Below, piece by piece: positions 44,991 through 54,712 of a stretch of DNA of 64,000 nucleotides. The stretch comes from Paenibacillus lactis (GTDB lineage: Bacteria > Bacillota > Bacilli > Paenibacillales > Paenibacillaceae), in NCBI RefSeq assembly GCF_017873605.1, contig NZ_JAGGKI010000003.1, forward strand, positions 1 to 64,000. The letters are read 5' to 3'. Position 1 is the stretch's first letter, and every line of letters begins with the position of its first letter. The position numbers and the translations under genes are program-made. Below the pieces are notes generated by a model, which saw only the letters and a list, made by a program, of their open reading frames with translations, was not told the origin of the DNA and searched no databases.

Positions 44991-45689
44991 TCATCGTTCT
45001 ATTGAGGACGCCGTCTTTCGTCTCACCGGTTTCTTAGCGACCCGTCCATAGACAATCGGTTTGGACAAATTCACTCGGTAATCAATGATGTTGCCGTACT
45101 TGTCGGTCCGTATCGTACAGCAGCTATTCATCAAATCCCGCACCATTTCCCTGCCCCGTTGTACCCTCGATTTTGCACCTGAATAAGAAATGCCGAGCCG
45201 CTCGCTCAGCTCCTTCTGCGACAGCCCCTTCAGTTCGGAGAGCTCGACCGCCTCCCGATACTTATCCGGCAGGTAGGGAATGACGCCCTTCATCCCGCAA
45301 ATCGCCTCCTGCAAGGTATCTTCGTCTTCCTCTTCCATCACGATTGGGATCTGCTCCGGCAGCTCATCCAGCCGTTTCTCCTTGCGGAAATGATCCGCTA
45401 CCGTATTCCGGGCAATCTGGTACAGCCAGGCTCGCAGCCGATTCGGATCCTGCAGCTCCGGCAGGTGCCGGTAAGCCTTCATAAATACCGTCTGCACGAT
45501 ATCTTCTGTATCGGGGTGACGATTCGTTCTTCTTGCGACAAAAGCAGCAATCGGCTTATAGTATTGATCCCACAGCATTTCCGGCGTAATTCCCGCCTGA
45601 CTCAAGCCTGCCGCTGGCTGTTCGGATTTCCCTGTTTCCTTTTTCGTCTTCCGCACCGGTAATTTTTCCATTACATTTCTTTCCTGCAT
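44991..45689 (-). CDS. sigZ: RNA polymerase sigma factor, SigZ-like (ECF)
   Basis: An ECF-type sigma factor of 232 residues. Region 2 is LWDQYYKPIAAFVARRT with HPDTEDIVQTVFMKAYRH. Region 4 is ELKGLSQKELSERLGISYSG. It ends in the segment CCTIRTDKYGNIIDYR, which is a mark of the SigZ group, and a basic tail. The ATG at 45689 follows GGGGAGGGG; a longer frame starts at 45737. No anti-sigma gene is next to it. It faces the aldo/keto reductase gene, a possible target. Confidence 0.85.
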   Translation of the reverse strand: MQERNVMEKLPVRKTKKETGKSEQPAAGLSQAGITPEMLWDQYYKPIAAFVARRTNRHPDTEDIVQTVFMKAYRHLPELQDPNRLRAWLYQIARNTVADHFRKEKRLDELPEQIPIVMEEEDEDTLQEAICGMKGVIPYLPDKYREAVELSELKGLSQKELSERLGISYSGAKSRVQRGREMVRDLMNSCCTIRTDKYGNIIDYRVNLSKPIVYGRVAKKPVRRKTASSIER

Positions 45690-45826
45690 TCTATCTTCCC
45701 CTCCCCTGAATTTTGAGTTTCTGGCGTCTATTCGCATTTATTTTTTAAAAAATTTCCGTATTTTTGCGTCTTTCTTTGAGCATCCCCGTCTTCATCAATA
45801 TAAAACAAAATTTGGAGGGATAAAAG

Positions 45827-46846
45827 ATGAAATACAATTTGCTGGGAAATACAGGGGTGCTGGTGTCGGAGATCGGACTGGGGGCAATGTCGTTTGGCGG
45901 CGGCGGCCAGTGGGGCGTTTTTGGCGGCCTGGGTGATCAGGACGCTGCAAGACTCGTCGGGCAGGCGCTAGAAGCGGGTGTCAATTTCTTTGATACCTCC
46001 AACATTTACGCCGGCGGTCGTTCAGAGGAAATTCTCGGTAAAGCGCTTGGGTCGAAACGGCAAGACGTTATTCTCGCTACGAAGGTGAGAGGACGCACGG
46101 GAAGCGGGCCTAACGACCTGGGCTTGTCCAGGCTGCACATCATGCGTCAGGTGGAAGAGAGCCTGAAACGGCTCGGAACCGATTATATCGACCTGTACCA
46201 GATCCATAATCCGGACCAGCTGACCGATTGGGAAGAGACGCTGCGCGCGCTGGACGACCTGGTCCGCAGCGGCAAGGTCCGCTACATCGGCTCCTCCAAT
46301 ATGACCGGCTGGGAGCTGATGAAAGCCCGCGGCATTTCCAGAGAACTCGGTCTGCACGCGTTCAAAAGCAGTCAGTCGTATTATTCGCTGGCCGGACGCG
46401 AGATTGAAAGAGAGATCATTCCCGTCCTGAAGGATCAGAATATGGGGCTGCTCGTATGGAGCCCGCTGGCCGGCGGATTCCTATCGGGCAAATACGCCCG
46501 CGGCCGCAACGGAAATGCGGATGACCGGCACACCAAGTTTGCTTTTCCGCCAGTGGATGTAGACAAATCCTATCACATCATCGATGTGCTGGAAGACATC
46601 GCGAAGGATCGCGAGTCCACAGTGGCTCGCATCGCCCTCGCCTGGCTGCTGAACCAGCCTGCGGTAACCAGCGTCATCATCGGTGCCAAGCGGCCGGATC
46701 AGCTGCAGGATAACCTGGAGGCGAGCGGCATCGTGCTGACAGCTGACGAGCTCGCCCGGCTCGACGAAGTGAGCAGGCTCCCGGTGGAATACCCAGCGTG
46801 GCCGTTCATGGAAGAGGATGATTCGATCATCCGCAAGCATCCCTGA
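45827..46846 (+). CDS. Aldo/keto reductase
   Basis: An NADPH-dependent reductase of 339 residues. The barrel carries the catalytic Asp in FFDTSNIYAGG with Tyr as proton donor, the lysine in LATKVRG, and IYQIHNPD with the histidine. The C-terminal nucleotide-binding part is SVIIGAKRPDQL. Glycine-rich sequence near residues 22-33 is slightly unusual. GGAGGG precedes the ATG. It is a single gene, divergent from SigZ. Confidence 0.93.
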   Translation: MKYNLLGNTGVLVSEIGLGAMSFGGGGQWGVFGGLGDQDAARLVGQALEAGVNFFDTSNIYAGGRSEEILGKALGSKRQDVILATKVRGRTGSGPNDLGLSRLHIMRQVEESLKRLGTDYIDLYQIHNPDQLTDWEETLRALDDLVRSGKVRYIGSSNMTGWELMKARGISRELGLHAFKSSQSYYSLAGREIEREIIPVLKDQNMGLLVWSPLAGGFLSGKYARGRNGNADDRHTKFAFPPVDVDKSYHIIDVLEDIAKDRESTVARIALAWLLNQPAVTSVIIGAKRPDQLQDNLEASGIVLTADELARLDEVSRLPVEYPAWPFMEEDDSIIRKHP

Positions 46847-46943
46847 AACCTAAATCAGCCGATTTCATGCATTTTTCTTCGGGCTGTGATTAGCCGTACC
46901 ATTTGATTATTACATTATAGCCCGGCGCTTTTATTACCAGGCA

Positions 46944-46985
46944 AAAGAAGCCATGACCTCCGATTTATCGAGTCCTGGCTTCTTT
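46944..46985 (+). terminator. Terminator after the aldo/keto reductase gene
   Basis: The arms AAAGAAGCCA and TGGCTTCTTT are perfect around a 22-base loop. Nothing else is seen between 46847 and 47161 apart from this and the next hairpin. Confidence 0.75.
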
Positions 46986-47123
46986 GAATTGAACTAACAT
47001 TTTATTCTCTGGAGTAAGGCTATCGAACAAGCCCTCTGAGGACTTCGCTGTCTCCCTAGAATTTTCGCATGAAAAAAAGCTCACTTCATTTCCTCGAAAT
47101 CGTGCCTCCATCGGTATATAAAA

Positions 47124-47150
47124 AAATGGCCTTCAGTTTCAAGGCCATTT
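47124..47150 (-). terminator. Terminator after the PhnB-like gene
   Basis: The arms AAATGGCCTT and AAGGCCATTT are perfect around a 7-base loop, with a strong T-run on the minus strand. Confidence 0.85.
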
Positions 47151-47161
47151 GTAAGAATAAG

Positions 47162-47626
47162 CTATTGTCTGTTGGATATTACGTTATCAAGAAACAGCTC
47201 CGCGTCACGATTAAATTTCCAGTTGACTCCAAATTTATCAACCAGCATTCCAAAGCACGAAGACCAAGGTGTATTGGATAACGGCATGATCACATAACCA
47301 CCCTCAGATAAACTAGAAAAGTAGCTTTCCAGCTTCTGCTTATCATCGATGACTAGACTAATCAGAATATTGTTTCCTTTCACCAGCTCACCTGTCACAC
47401 TCTTCATCGAAGGCAAAATGTCCGACATCATGATCTTCCCGCCTGCGAATTCGATCGAAGCTTCCATGATCATATCCAGCTCATTTTCGGGCAATGGATA
47501 GTTTGGATCTTGCGGAATATCTCCAAATTTAACTTTCTTCACTTCAATCGCGTTGAAAGCTTTTGCATAAAAATCAATCGCTTGTGCTGCATTTCCATCA
47601 AAGTTTAAATAGGCAATAGCTGACAT
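47162..47626 (-). CDS. PhnB-like VOC-family protein
   Basis: A protein of 154 residues of the PhnB/YjdN group (LNFDGNAAQAIDFYAKAF at the start; DKFGVNWKFN at the end). Such proteins are structurally glyoxalase-like and mostly without known activity. The ATG at 47626 has AAGGAGG upstream, and a longer frame to 47683 is not supported. It is divergent from the YafY-type regulator, with a perfect dyad between them. Confidence 0.9.
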   Translation of the reverse strand: MSAIAYLNFDGNAAQAIDFYAKAFNAIEVKKVKFGDIPQDPNYPLPENELDMIMEASIEFAGGKIMMSDILPSMKSVTGELVKGNNILISLVIDDKQKLESYFSSLSEGGYVIMPLSNTPWSSCFGMLVDKFGVNWKFNRDAELFLDNVISNRQ

Positions 47627-47672
47627 AAAGCAATACCTCCTTCTAGTGATACATGAAGTATAATGTATAAAA

Positions 47673-47692
47673 GGTGACAGCATTCTGTCACC
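47673..47692. promoter_or_regulatory. Operator between PhnB-like and YafY-type genes
   Basis: GGTGACAG and CTGTCACC are exact complements around CATT. It lies midway between the divergent start codons. It is a probable binding site of the adjacent WYL-domain regulator. Confidence 0.65.
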
Positions 47693-47729
47693 GTTCTTAG
47701 ATTAAATATAAAAGCAATGAGGGACGAAT

Positions 47730-48641
47730 ATGGACAAAATTGAGAGGCTCATTTCGATCATCATGATATTGCTAAAAAAAGAAATCGTTTCAGCAAACGA
47801 ATTCGCGCAATTATTTCATGTATCCAAAAGAACGATTCTTCGCGACATGGAAACACTGAGTCTATCCAACATCCCGATCTATGCGGTCAATGGAGTTCAT
47901 GGCGGCTACGGCATTTTGGACGAATTCAAGGTCGATAAACGTCTCTTAAGCAGCTCCGATTTAGAGAATATATTAACCGCGCTCGGCGGATTGGAAAAAA
48001 TTCTCGTTAGCGAAGAAGTTGAAATGACGATTAAAAAAATAGAAGCCATGGTCAGTCCATGGTCTCTGAATCATTCAGTCCGATTGTCATTTTACGATTG
48101 GGAGGGCCGGAAGGAGATGCTTGAAATCTTGAGGACCTGCCAGGAAGCCATATTAAAGAGAAGATTAGTTTCGTTTGATTATATAGATAAGAATGGCACT
48201 GTGACGAAAAGAACGGTCGAGCCCTATCAGCTCCATTTTAGCGAAACGAGTTGGTACCTGAAAGGATTCTGTCTGCAACGTATGGGATATAGAGCTTTTA
48301 AATTATCCCGGATCGATCATCTTCACATGAATGGACCAACGTTCAGTCCTAGAGACGATATGCTGGAGCAAGAGCAGGAAGCAAATTATCAACCCGAATT
48401 AGTCGCAGTCAAGGCGTTGATTTCGCCTGGCATAAAAGATCAATTCATTGAAAGATACGGCCGAAAGAGTATTGAACCCTATAGTTCTGAACTTTTGTTG
48501 GTCACCATCCATGTCCCTCAAAACAGCATTGGTTTTCAATTTTTAGCAGGTTTCGGCACAAATCTAGAAATCGTAGAGCCCCAATCATATGTTGAAGAAT
48601 TTCGAAAATACTTACTAGAAATGGTGGATAAATACTCCTGA
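47730..48641 (+). CDS. YafY-type HTH/WYL-domain regulator
   Basis: A regulator of 303 residues. The N-terminal HTH_11 domain is about residues 5-60 (ANEFAQLFHVSKRTILRDMETL). The WYL domain follows at about residues 135-230 (FDYIDKNG, TSWYLKGFCL, FKLSRIDHL), then a WYL C-terminal extension. It is divergent from the PhnB-like gene. There is no strong ribosome site; GAGGGA lies near the ATG. Confidence 0.92.
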   Translation: MDKIERLISIIMILLKKEIVSANEFAQLFHVSKRTILRDMETLSLSNIPIYAVNGVHGGYGILDEFKVDKRLLSSSDLENILTALGGLEKILVSEEVEMTIKKIEAMVSPWSLNHSVRLSFYDWEGRKEMLEILRTCQEAILKRRLVSFDYIDKNGTVTKRTVEPYQLHFSETSWYLKGFCLQRMGYRAFKLSRIDHLHMNGPTFSPRDDMLEQEQEANYQPELVAVKALISPGIKDQFIERYGRKSIEPYSSELLLVTIHVPQNSIGFQFLAGFGTNLEIVEPQSYVEEFRKYLLEMVDKYS

Positions 48642-48755
48642 AGTCGTTGCGTACAGATCGCCCAGGGCCATCATGTTTCCAAATTTTGAAACATTTCAAT
48701 CCATTTTACCGTACATATATACAATGAAAAATAACGACAGAGAGGAGTGCCGTCG

Positions 48756-49169
48756 ATGATGCCGCAAGGACCGTCTTTTGGCGGAGGCTTTGATTTTATG
48801 TTTACGCTGGTCCCCATTCTGTTTGGAATTGTATTCGTGATTGTGATTGTGGGCTTCATCTCCAATGGCGCCAGTTATGTTAAGAACGCCAAATCGCCCC
48901 GCAAGTCAGAGTATGCCCGGGTTGTCTCCAAACGCATGGACGTCCGTCACCATACGAATCATCACAGTGGAGATAACGGCATGATGCATTCCAGCAATTC
49001 ATCACGAACGTATTATTACATCACCCTCGAATTTGATAATGGAGACCGGAAAGAATTCCTTGATGTCAAAAATCTGTATGGCCTCGTTGTGGAGGGAGAC
49101 ACCGGCTATGCCGCCATTCAGGGCGATTGGATCGTCGCATTTGAACGGGATGTGCAGCCGCAGTCGTAA
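48756..49169 (+). CDS. DUF2500 membrane protein
   Basis: A protein of 137 residues with one transmembrane helix near residues 15-37 (LVPILFGIVFVIVIVGF). A histidine-rich stretch (RHHTNHHSGDNGMMH) and a soluble beta-rich DUF2500 domain follow. The ATG at 48756 has GAGGAG eight bases upstream; GTG at 48747 is an alternative. The function of DUF2500 is unknown. Single-gene unit. Confidence 0.85.
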   Translation: MMPQGPSFGGGFDFMFTLVPILFGIVFVIVIVGFISNGASYVKNAKSPRKSEYARVVSKRMDVRHHTNHHSGDNGMMHSSNSSRTYYYITLEFDNGDRKEFLDVKNLYGLVVEGDTGYAAIQGDWIVAFERDVQPQS

Positions 49170-49247
49170 CTAGACACTATACAGCATACGCAAAAATGGA
49201 TAACAGCACGAACTCATCAAATTGCACGGTAAGTCCCTTAAGGAAAT

Positions 49248-49286
49248 AACAGCCTTAGTCCCCGATGAGTCAGGGCTAAGGCTGTT
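49248..49286. terminator. Terminator between DUF2500 and cluster D
   Basis: AACAGCCTTAG and CTAAGGCTGTT are perfect complements around a 17-base loop between convergent genes. It may serve both directions. Confidence 0.7.
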
Positions 49287-49374
49287 GTTGGATGGGCTTG
49301 AAAAATTAACACAGACGCTTTACGAAACGCATTAAGTCAATGCAATAATTGATCGTGCTTGAATTTATCACCTG

Positions 49375-51078
49375 TTACTGAGTAGACCAGAGCTCGACCC
49401 GATTTTTGATATGCTTGGTATAAGCCTCTTCCATTTCTTTAACTCCGGCCTTCTCCAGCTCTGCCATATAGGCATCCCAAATCTTGTCGAAGTCTTCCGG
49501 CTTGGACATCACGGCCTCGGGGATTCGTTTCCATGTTATATCCTTCATTTTGGCAGCCAGGATTACAGCAGGATCATCGTTTGGCAGCGACATCGTGTAT
49601 GCTGCTCCATATGCTCTCGGTTGAAATTCGTCTTCTTTAGGGAACAGGTCCTTCCAATGCTCGGCCTTATAAGCCTTCAACGTTTCCTTTTCCGCTTCAT
49701 TATAATTCGCGGTCAGCAGCTCCGGATAGTTCCGCGTGAAGTAGTTGCCGGTAGAATCCTTGATGCCGTCGCCGTAATGGACCATCAAGTTCCAGTATAG
49801 TCCGAGACCGGACTCTTTTTGGAACGCCGCGGCATCATTGATCGCCCGCTCCTGTACCTCCGGAATTAGCGTCCGCTTCCCGTTTTCCATCGTGTAATGC
49901 TTGCCTTCGATACCCCAGTTATTCAGAATTTGTCCTTCCTCCGATGCCAAAAAGTCGAGGAACTTAATGGCACGTACCGGATCCTTGCATGTGCTGGAGA
50001 TTGAGATTCCGTACCCTCCGTCAAAGCCGGCAGACCAGAAGCTCGTGTCCTTGTACTCCTTGCTCATCGTGACCGGATAATGACCGTAGGTCTGGTCGAA
50101 TTTGCCCGCTGCCTTCAGCGCGTTTTCCCCGTCTCCATATTCCCATTCCGGTGCGGCAAGACCAAGAACCCGGCCCGAAGCCACTTTCGCCTTAAACTGA
50201 TCGGTCTTCTGCACGAAGCTTTCCGGATCCAGCAGTCCAATGGCGTTCATATGATTCAACCAGCGGAAGAACTCCTTTTCTTCCGGACGGCGGAAATGGT
50301 ACGTCGCTTGGTGCGTTTTCTGATCAATGTAATATTCCCCGTCATCCGGTCCTCCGGTCGTCTTGAATCCCAAATTGGTCACTTGGTACATATGCCAATC
50401 GTCGGCGTTCAAGGACAAGCCGATATTTTTGTTGCCGTTTTCGTCTGTCGGATGCTTGGTAATATAATCCTGTATCGCTTTTTCAAAGTCCTTTACTGTG
50501 CGAATTTCCGGATACCCGGCTTCCTTGACGACACGGTGCTGAAGCTCAAACCCTCCGTCAGCTTTAATTTTCACCTCATCGACGGCCGACCAGGTCGGGA
50601 TCGCGTAGATCGCTTGGTCGTCCAAACTGTACTTCGTCCGAACAAGCTTGTCTCCAAGCATTTTCTTGATGTTCGGTGCATGCTTGTCGATCAAATCAGT
50701 CAGATCGATGATCGCTCCGGCGTCGACAAGCTTGCCGACATCAGCCTTGGCTGCGATCAAATCGGGGTAATTGCCGGTTGCCGCAATAAGCGAAATCTTT
50801 TGAACCGGATCGCCGACAGCGAACTCCGCGTCCAAGGTCACGCCGGTTTTTTCCGTGATTACCTTGCCGACTTCGTCGTTCATGTTATTCCAGTTGGTGC
50901 TGGAGTCCTCCGAAAAATAAGTAAATGTAATGGGCTTCAGATCATTGCTATTCGCCCCGGATGAATCGTTATCTGAATGAGCTGCAGACGAGCCATCACT
51001 TCCGCCGCATGCTGCAAGCGTTGCAACTAAAGTCAGCGCCAGTAAAGACGCCGCCACCCTTTTGAATTTCGGTCTCAT
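49375..51078 (-). CDS. Extracellular sugar-binding lipoprotein, cluster D
   Basis: A large solute-binding lipoprotein of 567 residues with lipobox TLAACGGS and an Asp/Ser-rich linker. Length and features (FGDGIKDSTG-like C-terminal region, PEDFDKIWDAYMAELEKAG near the end) are those of the LipO/YtcQ type. The ATG at 51078 has GGGGG upstream. It is the last gene of cluster D. With GH36 in the operon, an alpha-galactoside ligand such as raffinose or melibiose is likely, but this is inferred. Confidence 0.94.
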   Translation of the reverse strand: MRPKFKRVAASLLALTLVATLAACGGSDGSSAAHSDNDSSGANSNDLKPITFTYFSEDSSTNWNNMNDEVGKVITEKTGVTLDAEFAVGDPVQKISLIAATGNYPDLIAAKADVGKLVDAGAIIDLTDLIDKHAPNIKKMLGDKLVRTKYSLDDQAIYAIPTWSAVDEVKIKADGGFELQHRVVKEAGYPEIRTVKDFEKAIQDYITKHPTDENGNKNIGLSLNADDWHMYQVTNLGFKTTGGPDDGEYYIDQKTHQATYHFRRPEEKEFFRWLNHMNAIGLLDPESFVQKTDQFKAKVASGRVLGLAAPEWEYGDGENALKAAGKFDQTYGHYPVTMSKEYKDTSFWSAGFDGGYGISISSTCKDPVRAIKFLDFLASEEGQILNNWGIEGKHYTMENGKRTLIPEVQERAINDAAAFQKESGLGLYWNLMVHYGDGIKDSTGNYFTRNYPELLTANYNEAEKETLKAYKAEHWKDLFPKEDEFQPRAYGAAYTMSLPNDDPAVILAAKMKDITWKRIPEAVMSKPEDFDKIWDAYMAELEKAGVKEMEEAYTKHIKNRVELWSTQ

Positions 51079-51161
51079 GAAGCTTAACCCCCAATGAATA
51101 ATAAGTATCGACAATAAAGTAAAAGACGGGCGATAGGTCTGGACATACCGGTATCTTCGTT

Positions 51162-52100
51162 TTAACTCTTCACGGCTCCGAGCGTCATACCCTTCACAAA
51201 ATATTTTTGCAGGAAAGGATAGACGACCAGAATCGGCACCGTAACGATGATCGTGATTGCCATTTTAACAGATTCCGGCGAAACCTGCGCCATGCGCTGG
51301 GCCATATTGGCAGCATCCTGGGAATTGGTCGCACTGGTTGTTGTGCTTTGCAAAATTTTCATCAGCTCATATTGCAGCGTTGTCAACGATTCGTTGGACC
51401 CGTTGAACAGATAGGTATCGAACCAAGAGTTCCATTGCCCTACCGCCAAGAAGAGCGCTACAGTGGCTAACGCCGGTTTGCAAAGAGGCAGGATGACGCG
51501 CCAGTAAATCGTAAAATCGTTGGCACCGTCGAGTTTGGCCGATTCTTGCAGCGCATAAGGCAGACCGTCAATGAAGGAACGGATAACGAAAACATTAAAC
51601 GCGCTTACGAGGCCCGGCAAAATGTAAACGGCAAACGTATTGATGAGATGCAGATCCTTCATCAGGATAAATCCCGGAATCAGTCCGCCCGAAACATACA
51701 TGGTTATAGCCAGAAAGGTTGAAATAAATTTTCTTGCTTGGAATTCCCTGCGCGCAAGCGTGTAAGCCAGCATGGAACCGCTAATCAAGCCCGCTAAGGT
51801 GCCAATGACCGTCCGCAGTACGGAAATTTTAAATCCGGTAATCAAGCCGCTGAAAGAAAAAATCATTTCGTAATTTCGCAACGTGAATTGCCTTGGCCAG
51901 ATCGTAATCCCCCCTCTGACGGTGTCCACCGAATCGTTAAAGGAGATCGCCAGCACGTTTAAAAACGGATAAATCGTCAGAACGGTAACCACGATCATGG
52001 ATAGATAAACGAACACTTCCAGCATTCGGTCCAGCGGTGATTTTGACTTCAGCTTGCTTTTCATTCGACCGGCCGATGTAGTACTCTTGACAGTCCCCAT
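51162..52100 (-). CDS. Carbohydrate ABC transporter permease (YtcP/LplC-type), cluster D
   Basis: A permease of 312 residues with about six helices. The EAA loop reads ESAKLDGANDFTIYWRVILP and the C-terminus GMTLGAVKS. A basic N-terminal tail (MKSKLKSKSPLDRMLEV) precedes the first helix. AAGGAGG precedes the ATG at 52100; the frame to 52160 overlaps the first permease and is not used. It starts 10 bases after that gene. Confidence 0.95.
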   Translation of the reverse strand: MGTVKSTTSAGRMKSKLKSKSPLDRMLEVFVYLSMIVVTVLTIYPFLNVLAISFNDSVDTVRGGITIWPRQFTLRNYEMIFSFSGLITGFKISVLRTVIGTLAGLISGSMLAYTLARREFQARKFISTFLAITMYVSGGLIPGFILMKDLHLINTFAVYILPGLVSAFNVFVIRSFIDGLPYALQESAKLDGANDFTIYWRVILPLCKPALATVALFLAVGQWNSWFDTYLFNGSNESLTTLQYELMKILQSTTTSATNSQDAANMAQRMAQVSPESVKMAITIIVTVPILVVYPFLQKYFVKGMTLGAVKS

Positions 52101-52110
52101 GTCTTCCTCC

Positions 52111-53076
52111 TTACATAATGCTTTCGTTAGTAAAGCGCTTAAATATTCCATTAGCCGCAAACAACAGGATCAGGCTTATGACCGAATTGAAGATATTGAT
52201 CGCCGTCCCGAACGAGTAGCGTCCCATGGCCAATCCATAATTAAGCGCATACAAGTCAAGCACTTCGGAGTAATCGATGACCAGGTGATTGCCTAACAGA
52301 AACTGTTTCTCGAAGCCTGTACCGAGCAAATGGCCAATGGACATGATCAGGAGCACGATGATTGTCGGTCGAATCCCCGGCAGCGTGATATGCCACATTT
52401 GCCGCAGCCGGCTTGCGCCGTCGACCCGTGCCGCTTCGTACAACTCAGGGCCGATTCCGGAAATAGCCGCCAAGTAGATGATGGCGTTCCATCCGGTTTC
52501 CTTCCAAATGTCCGCTCCCGTTACAATCCCCCAGAACCATTGCCCCTGTGCCATGAACTGAATCGGCTGATCGATAATGTTGAGACTCATGAGCAGGCTG
52601 TTCACGACGCCGCCGTCCGTCGAGAGCATTTTGGTCACGATGCCCGCAGCTACAACCCACGAAACAAAATGCGGCAGATAAGACACGGTCTGCACAAAAC
52701 GTTTCATAACCTGTGAACGAACCTCATTGAGCATCAGGGCAAAGGCGACCGGGATGATGAAGCCCGCGATCAGTCCCATAAAGCTCATGGCCAGCGTATT
52801 TCGGAGCACCTGGTAGAAATGGTCATCCTGGAACAACGTGCGGAAGTGCTCGAATCCGACCCATTTCTGTTCGAAAAAACTTGCGCCGGGTCTATATTTT
52901 TGGAAGGCCATTGTCCAGCCCCATAGCGGCAGGTACTGAAAGACAAAGACCCAAAGAACGAACGGGATGGACATGAAGTAAAGATACTTCTGGTTTTTGA
53001 ACACCTTCCATGCAGTCCTCTTGGATTGCTCTGTCTTCTTGTATCCGTTTTCTGTTTTTAATGTTATCGCTTTCAT
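52111..53076 (-). CDS. Carbohydrate ABC transporter permease (LplB-type), cluster D
   Basis: A permease of 321 residues with about six membrane helices. The EAA loop reads EAARVDGASRLRQMWHITLP. GGAGAGGGGGG precedes the ATG. It follows the YesN gene by 85 bases. Unlike cluster A, the regulators here precede the permeases. Confidence 0.95.
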   Translation of the reverse strand: MKAITLKTENGYKKTEQSKRTAWKVFKNQKYLYFMSIPFVLWVFVFQYLPLWGWTMAFQKYRPGASFFEQKWVGFEHFRTLFQDDHFYQVLRNTLAMSFMGLIAGFIIPVAFALMLNEVRSQVMKRFVQTVSYLPHFVSWVVAAGIVTKMLSTDGGVVNSLLMSLNIIDQPIQFMAQGQWFWGIVTGADIWKETGWNAIIYLAAISGIGPELYEAARVDGASRLRQMWHITLPGIRPTIIVLLIMSIGHLLGTGFEKQFLLGNHLVIDYSEVLDLYALNYGLAMGRYSFGTAINIFNSVISLILLFAANGIFKRFTNESIM

Positions 53077-53161
53077 GTTTCCCCCCCTCTCCTAGACTTC
53101 ATCATAAGTCATAGGAGAGAAGCGGCCCATACCACGGATTTCGGTAAAAATCATCCACAAA

Positions 53162-54712
53162 TTATGGATTTTTAAATTCAGAGGGTGAACGGCCCTCGTA
53201 TTTTTTGAATTTGCTGTGGAAGTAATTGACGCTTGTGTAACCGACGAGTTCGGCGACCTCATAAACCTTCTTTCCCTGTTCCAGCAGCTCCTTGGCTTTT
53301 TGGATCCGGACCCTGTCCAGGTAGGTGTTGAAGTACTCACCAGTCTTATTTTTAAAGAGCTGTCCCAAATATGCCGTGCTGTAGTTCAGCATCCCGGCCA
53401 ATGTTTCCAGTTTCAGGTTATCGGCATAATGCCTATGAATGATGTTGATCATGATCTTTAATTCTTTTTCCTTCCCTTCCGGTTCAGCGTCCTCCGCTAA
53501 TCCGAGCAGAAAACGGCAGGTCTCGTCGATCAGCTCGTCCAGAAACTCGAATTCGAATATCCCTTTCAAAAATCGCGAAACCTCCTCCGTCCCCTTCATT
53601 TCCTTTCGTGAGCCCGCAGTCAGCTTATGAATGACGGCGTTGGATAGAAAGAAGAACGATTCTTTGACAAAGCTTTCATCCGGCTCCTGCGTAAGGAAAA
53701 ATGCAGCCGCCTCTTCCAACAATGGACGTATCATGGTCTGGTTTCCTGCATCCAAGCTGTAATACAAGCGGAAGACGAGCTCCTCCATCGTCTCTTCGAC
53801 GTTATGGTTCGAGAGCCCAGTGGATTCCGGTACAGAATGAAGCGAAGGATTGGGCCCCAGCAGACGTCCCTTCTCGCAGAAAAAGGCTTGCTTGATCAAT
53901 TCCTGCGCTTTTAAAAATGAGCGGTTAATCTCTTCGGGCACCGATACCGTTCCCCCGGTTGCAGCGACGAATCGGTAGTCGCCCGAAGCGTTCGCGATCT
54001 CCCGGTACAATTCCTCCCGGCGCTGTTTGCTGCGCAGCGGCTCTCGCAGGAGCAGGATTACGTACGGGGAACTAACGGTAACCACCCCCATATCCCTGCC
54101 CTCAATGATCGGCTTCAGCGCATGATCAAGCCTCTGCAGCGCAGCGGGGCGCTCGACTTCGGAAACCCGCGGAAAAACCGCAACGGTCTCGTAGCTGCAC
54201 CACAGCAGCCCGGCCTCTTTTGCCATGCTCTTCATAGCGGCGGGGTCTTTGGATTTATCCTGCGGAGCGAAAAGATCGTGCAAAAACCAGTTCCGGTTCA
54301 CAGCCTTCATCTGGTGCTGCCCCTGTTTCAGGCGGTCCTCTTTGATACGCTCGCTTACCCGCTTTAGCGTATTCTTCATTTCACTGATATCCACAGGTTT
54401 AAGGAGATACCCGGAAACCCCGTATTTAATCGCTTGTTTGGCATATTCGAAGTCGGCATACCCGCTGAGGATGATAAATTGCATTTGATGACCGGTCGAT
54501 GTAAGGGACTGGATCAATTGCAATCCATCCATAAGCGGCATGCGGATATCGACGACGGCAATGTCTGGAGGCTCTTGATGAATCATCTCCAACGCTTCTA
54601 TTCCATTGGATGCCGTGGCCGTAACGGTTAGTCCCAGGCTTTCCCACGGTATCAAGGTTTGAAGGCCTTGACGAAGCTTCGGTTCATCGTCCACGATCAT
54701 GACCTTCATCAT
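53162..54712 (-). CDS. YesN-type response regulator, cluster D
   Basis: A regulator of 516 residues. The receiver domain has D55 in AVVDIRMP and the lysine in LLKPVD. The C-terminal AraC domain begins near LAGMLNYSTAYLGQLFK and ends RSPSEFKN. The ATG at 54712 overlaps the kinase stop codon by four bases (ATGA), and GGGGGTGG precedes it. It probably activates the downstream permease and lipoprotein genes and perhaps the whole operon. Confidence 0.94.
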   Translation of the reverse strand: MMKVMIVDDEPKLRQGLQTLIPWESLGLTVTATASNGIEALEMIHQEPPDIAVVDIRMPLMDGLQLIQSLTSTGHQMQFIILSGYADFEYAKQAIKYGVSGYLLKPVDISEMKNTLKRVSERIKEDRLKQGQHQMKAVNRNWFLHDLFAPQDKSKDPAAMKSMAKEAGLLWCSYETVAVFPRVSEVERPAALQRLDHALKPIIEGRDMGVVTVSSPYVILLLREPLRSKQRREELYREIANASGDYRFVAATGGTVSVPEEINRSFLKAQELIKQAFFCEKGRLLGPNPSLHSVPESTGLSNHNVEETMEELVFRLYYSLDAGNQTMIRPLLEEAAAFFLTQEPDESFVKESFFFLSNAVIHKLTAGSRKEMKGTEEVSRFLKGIFEFEFLDELIDETCRFLLGLAEDAEPEGKEKELKIMINIIHRHYADNLKLETLAGMLNYSTAYLGQLFKNKTGEYFNTYLDRVRIQKAKELLEQGKKVYEVAELVGYTSVNYFHSKFKKYEGRSPSEFKNP

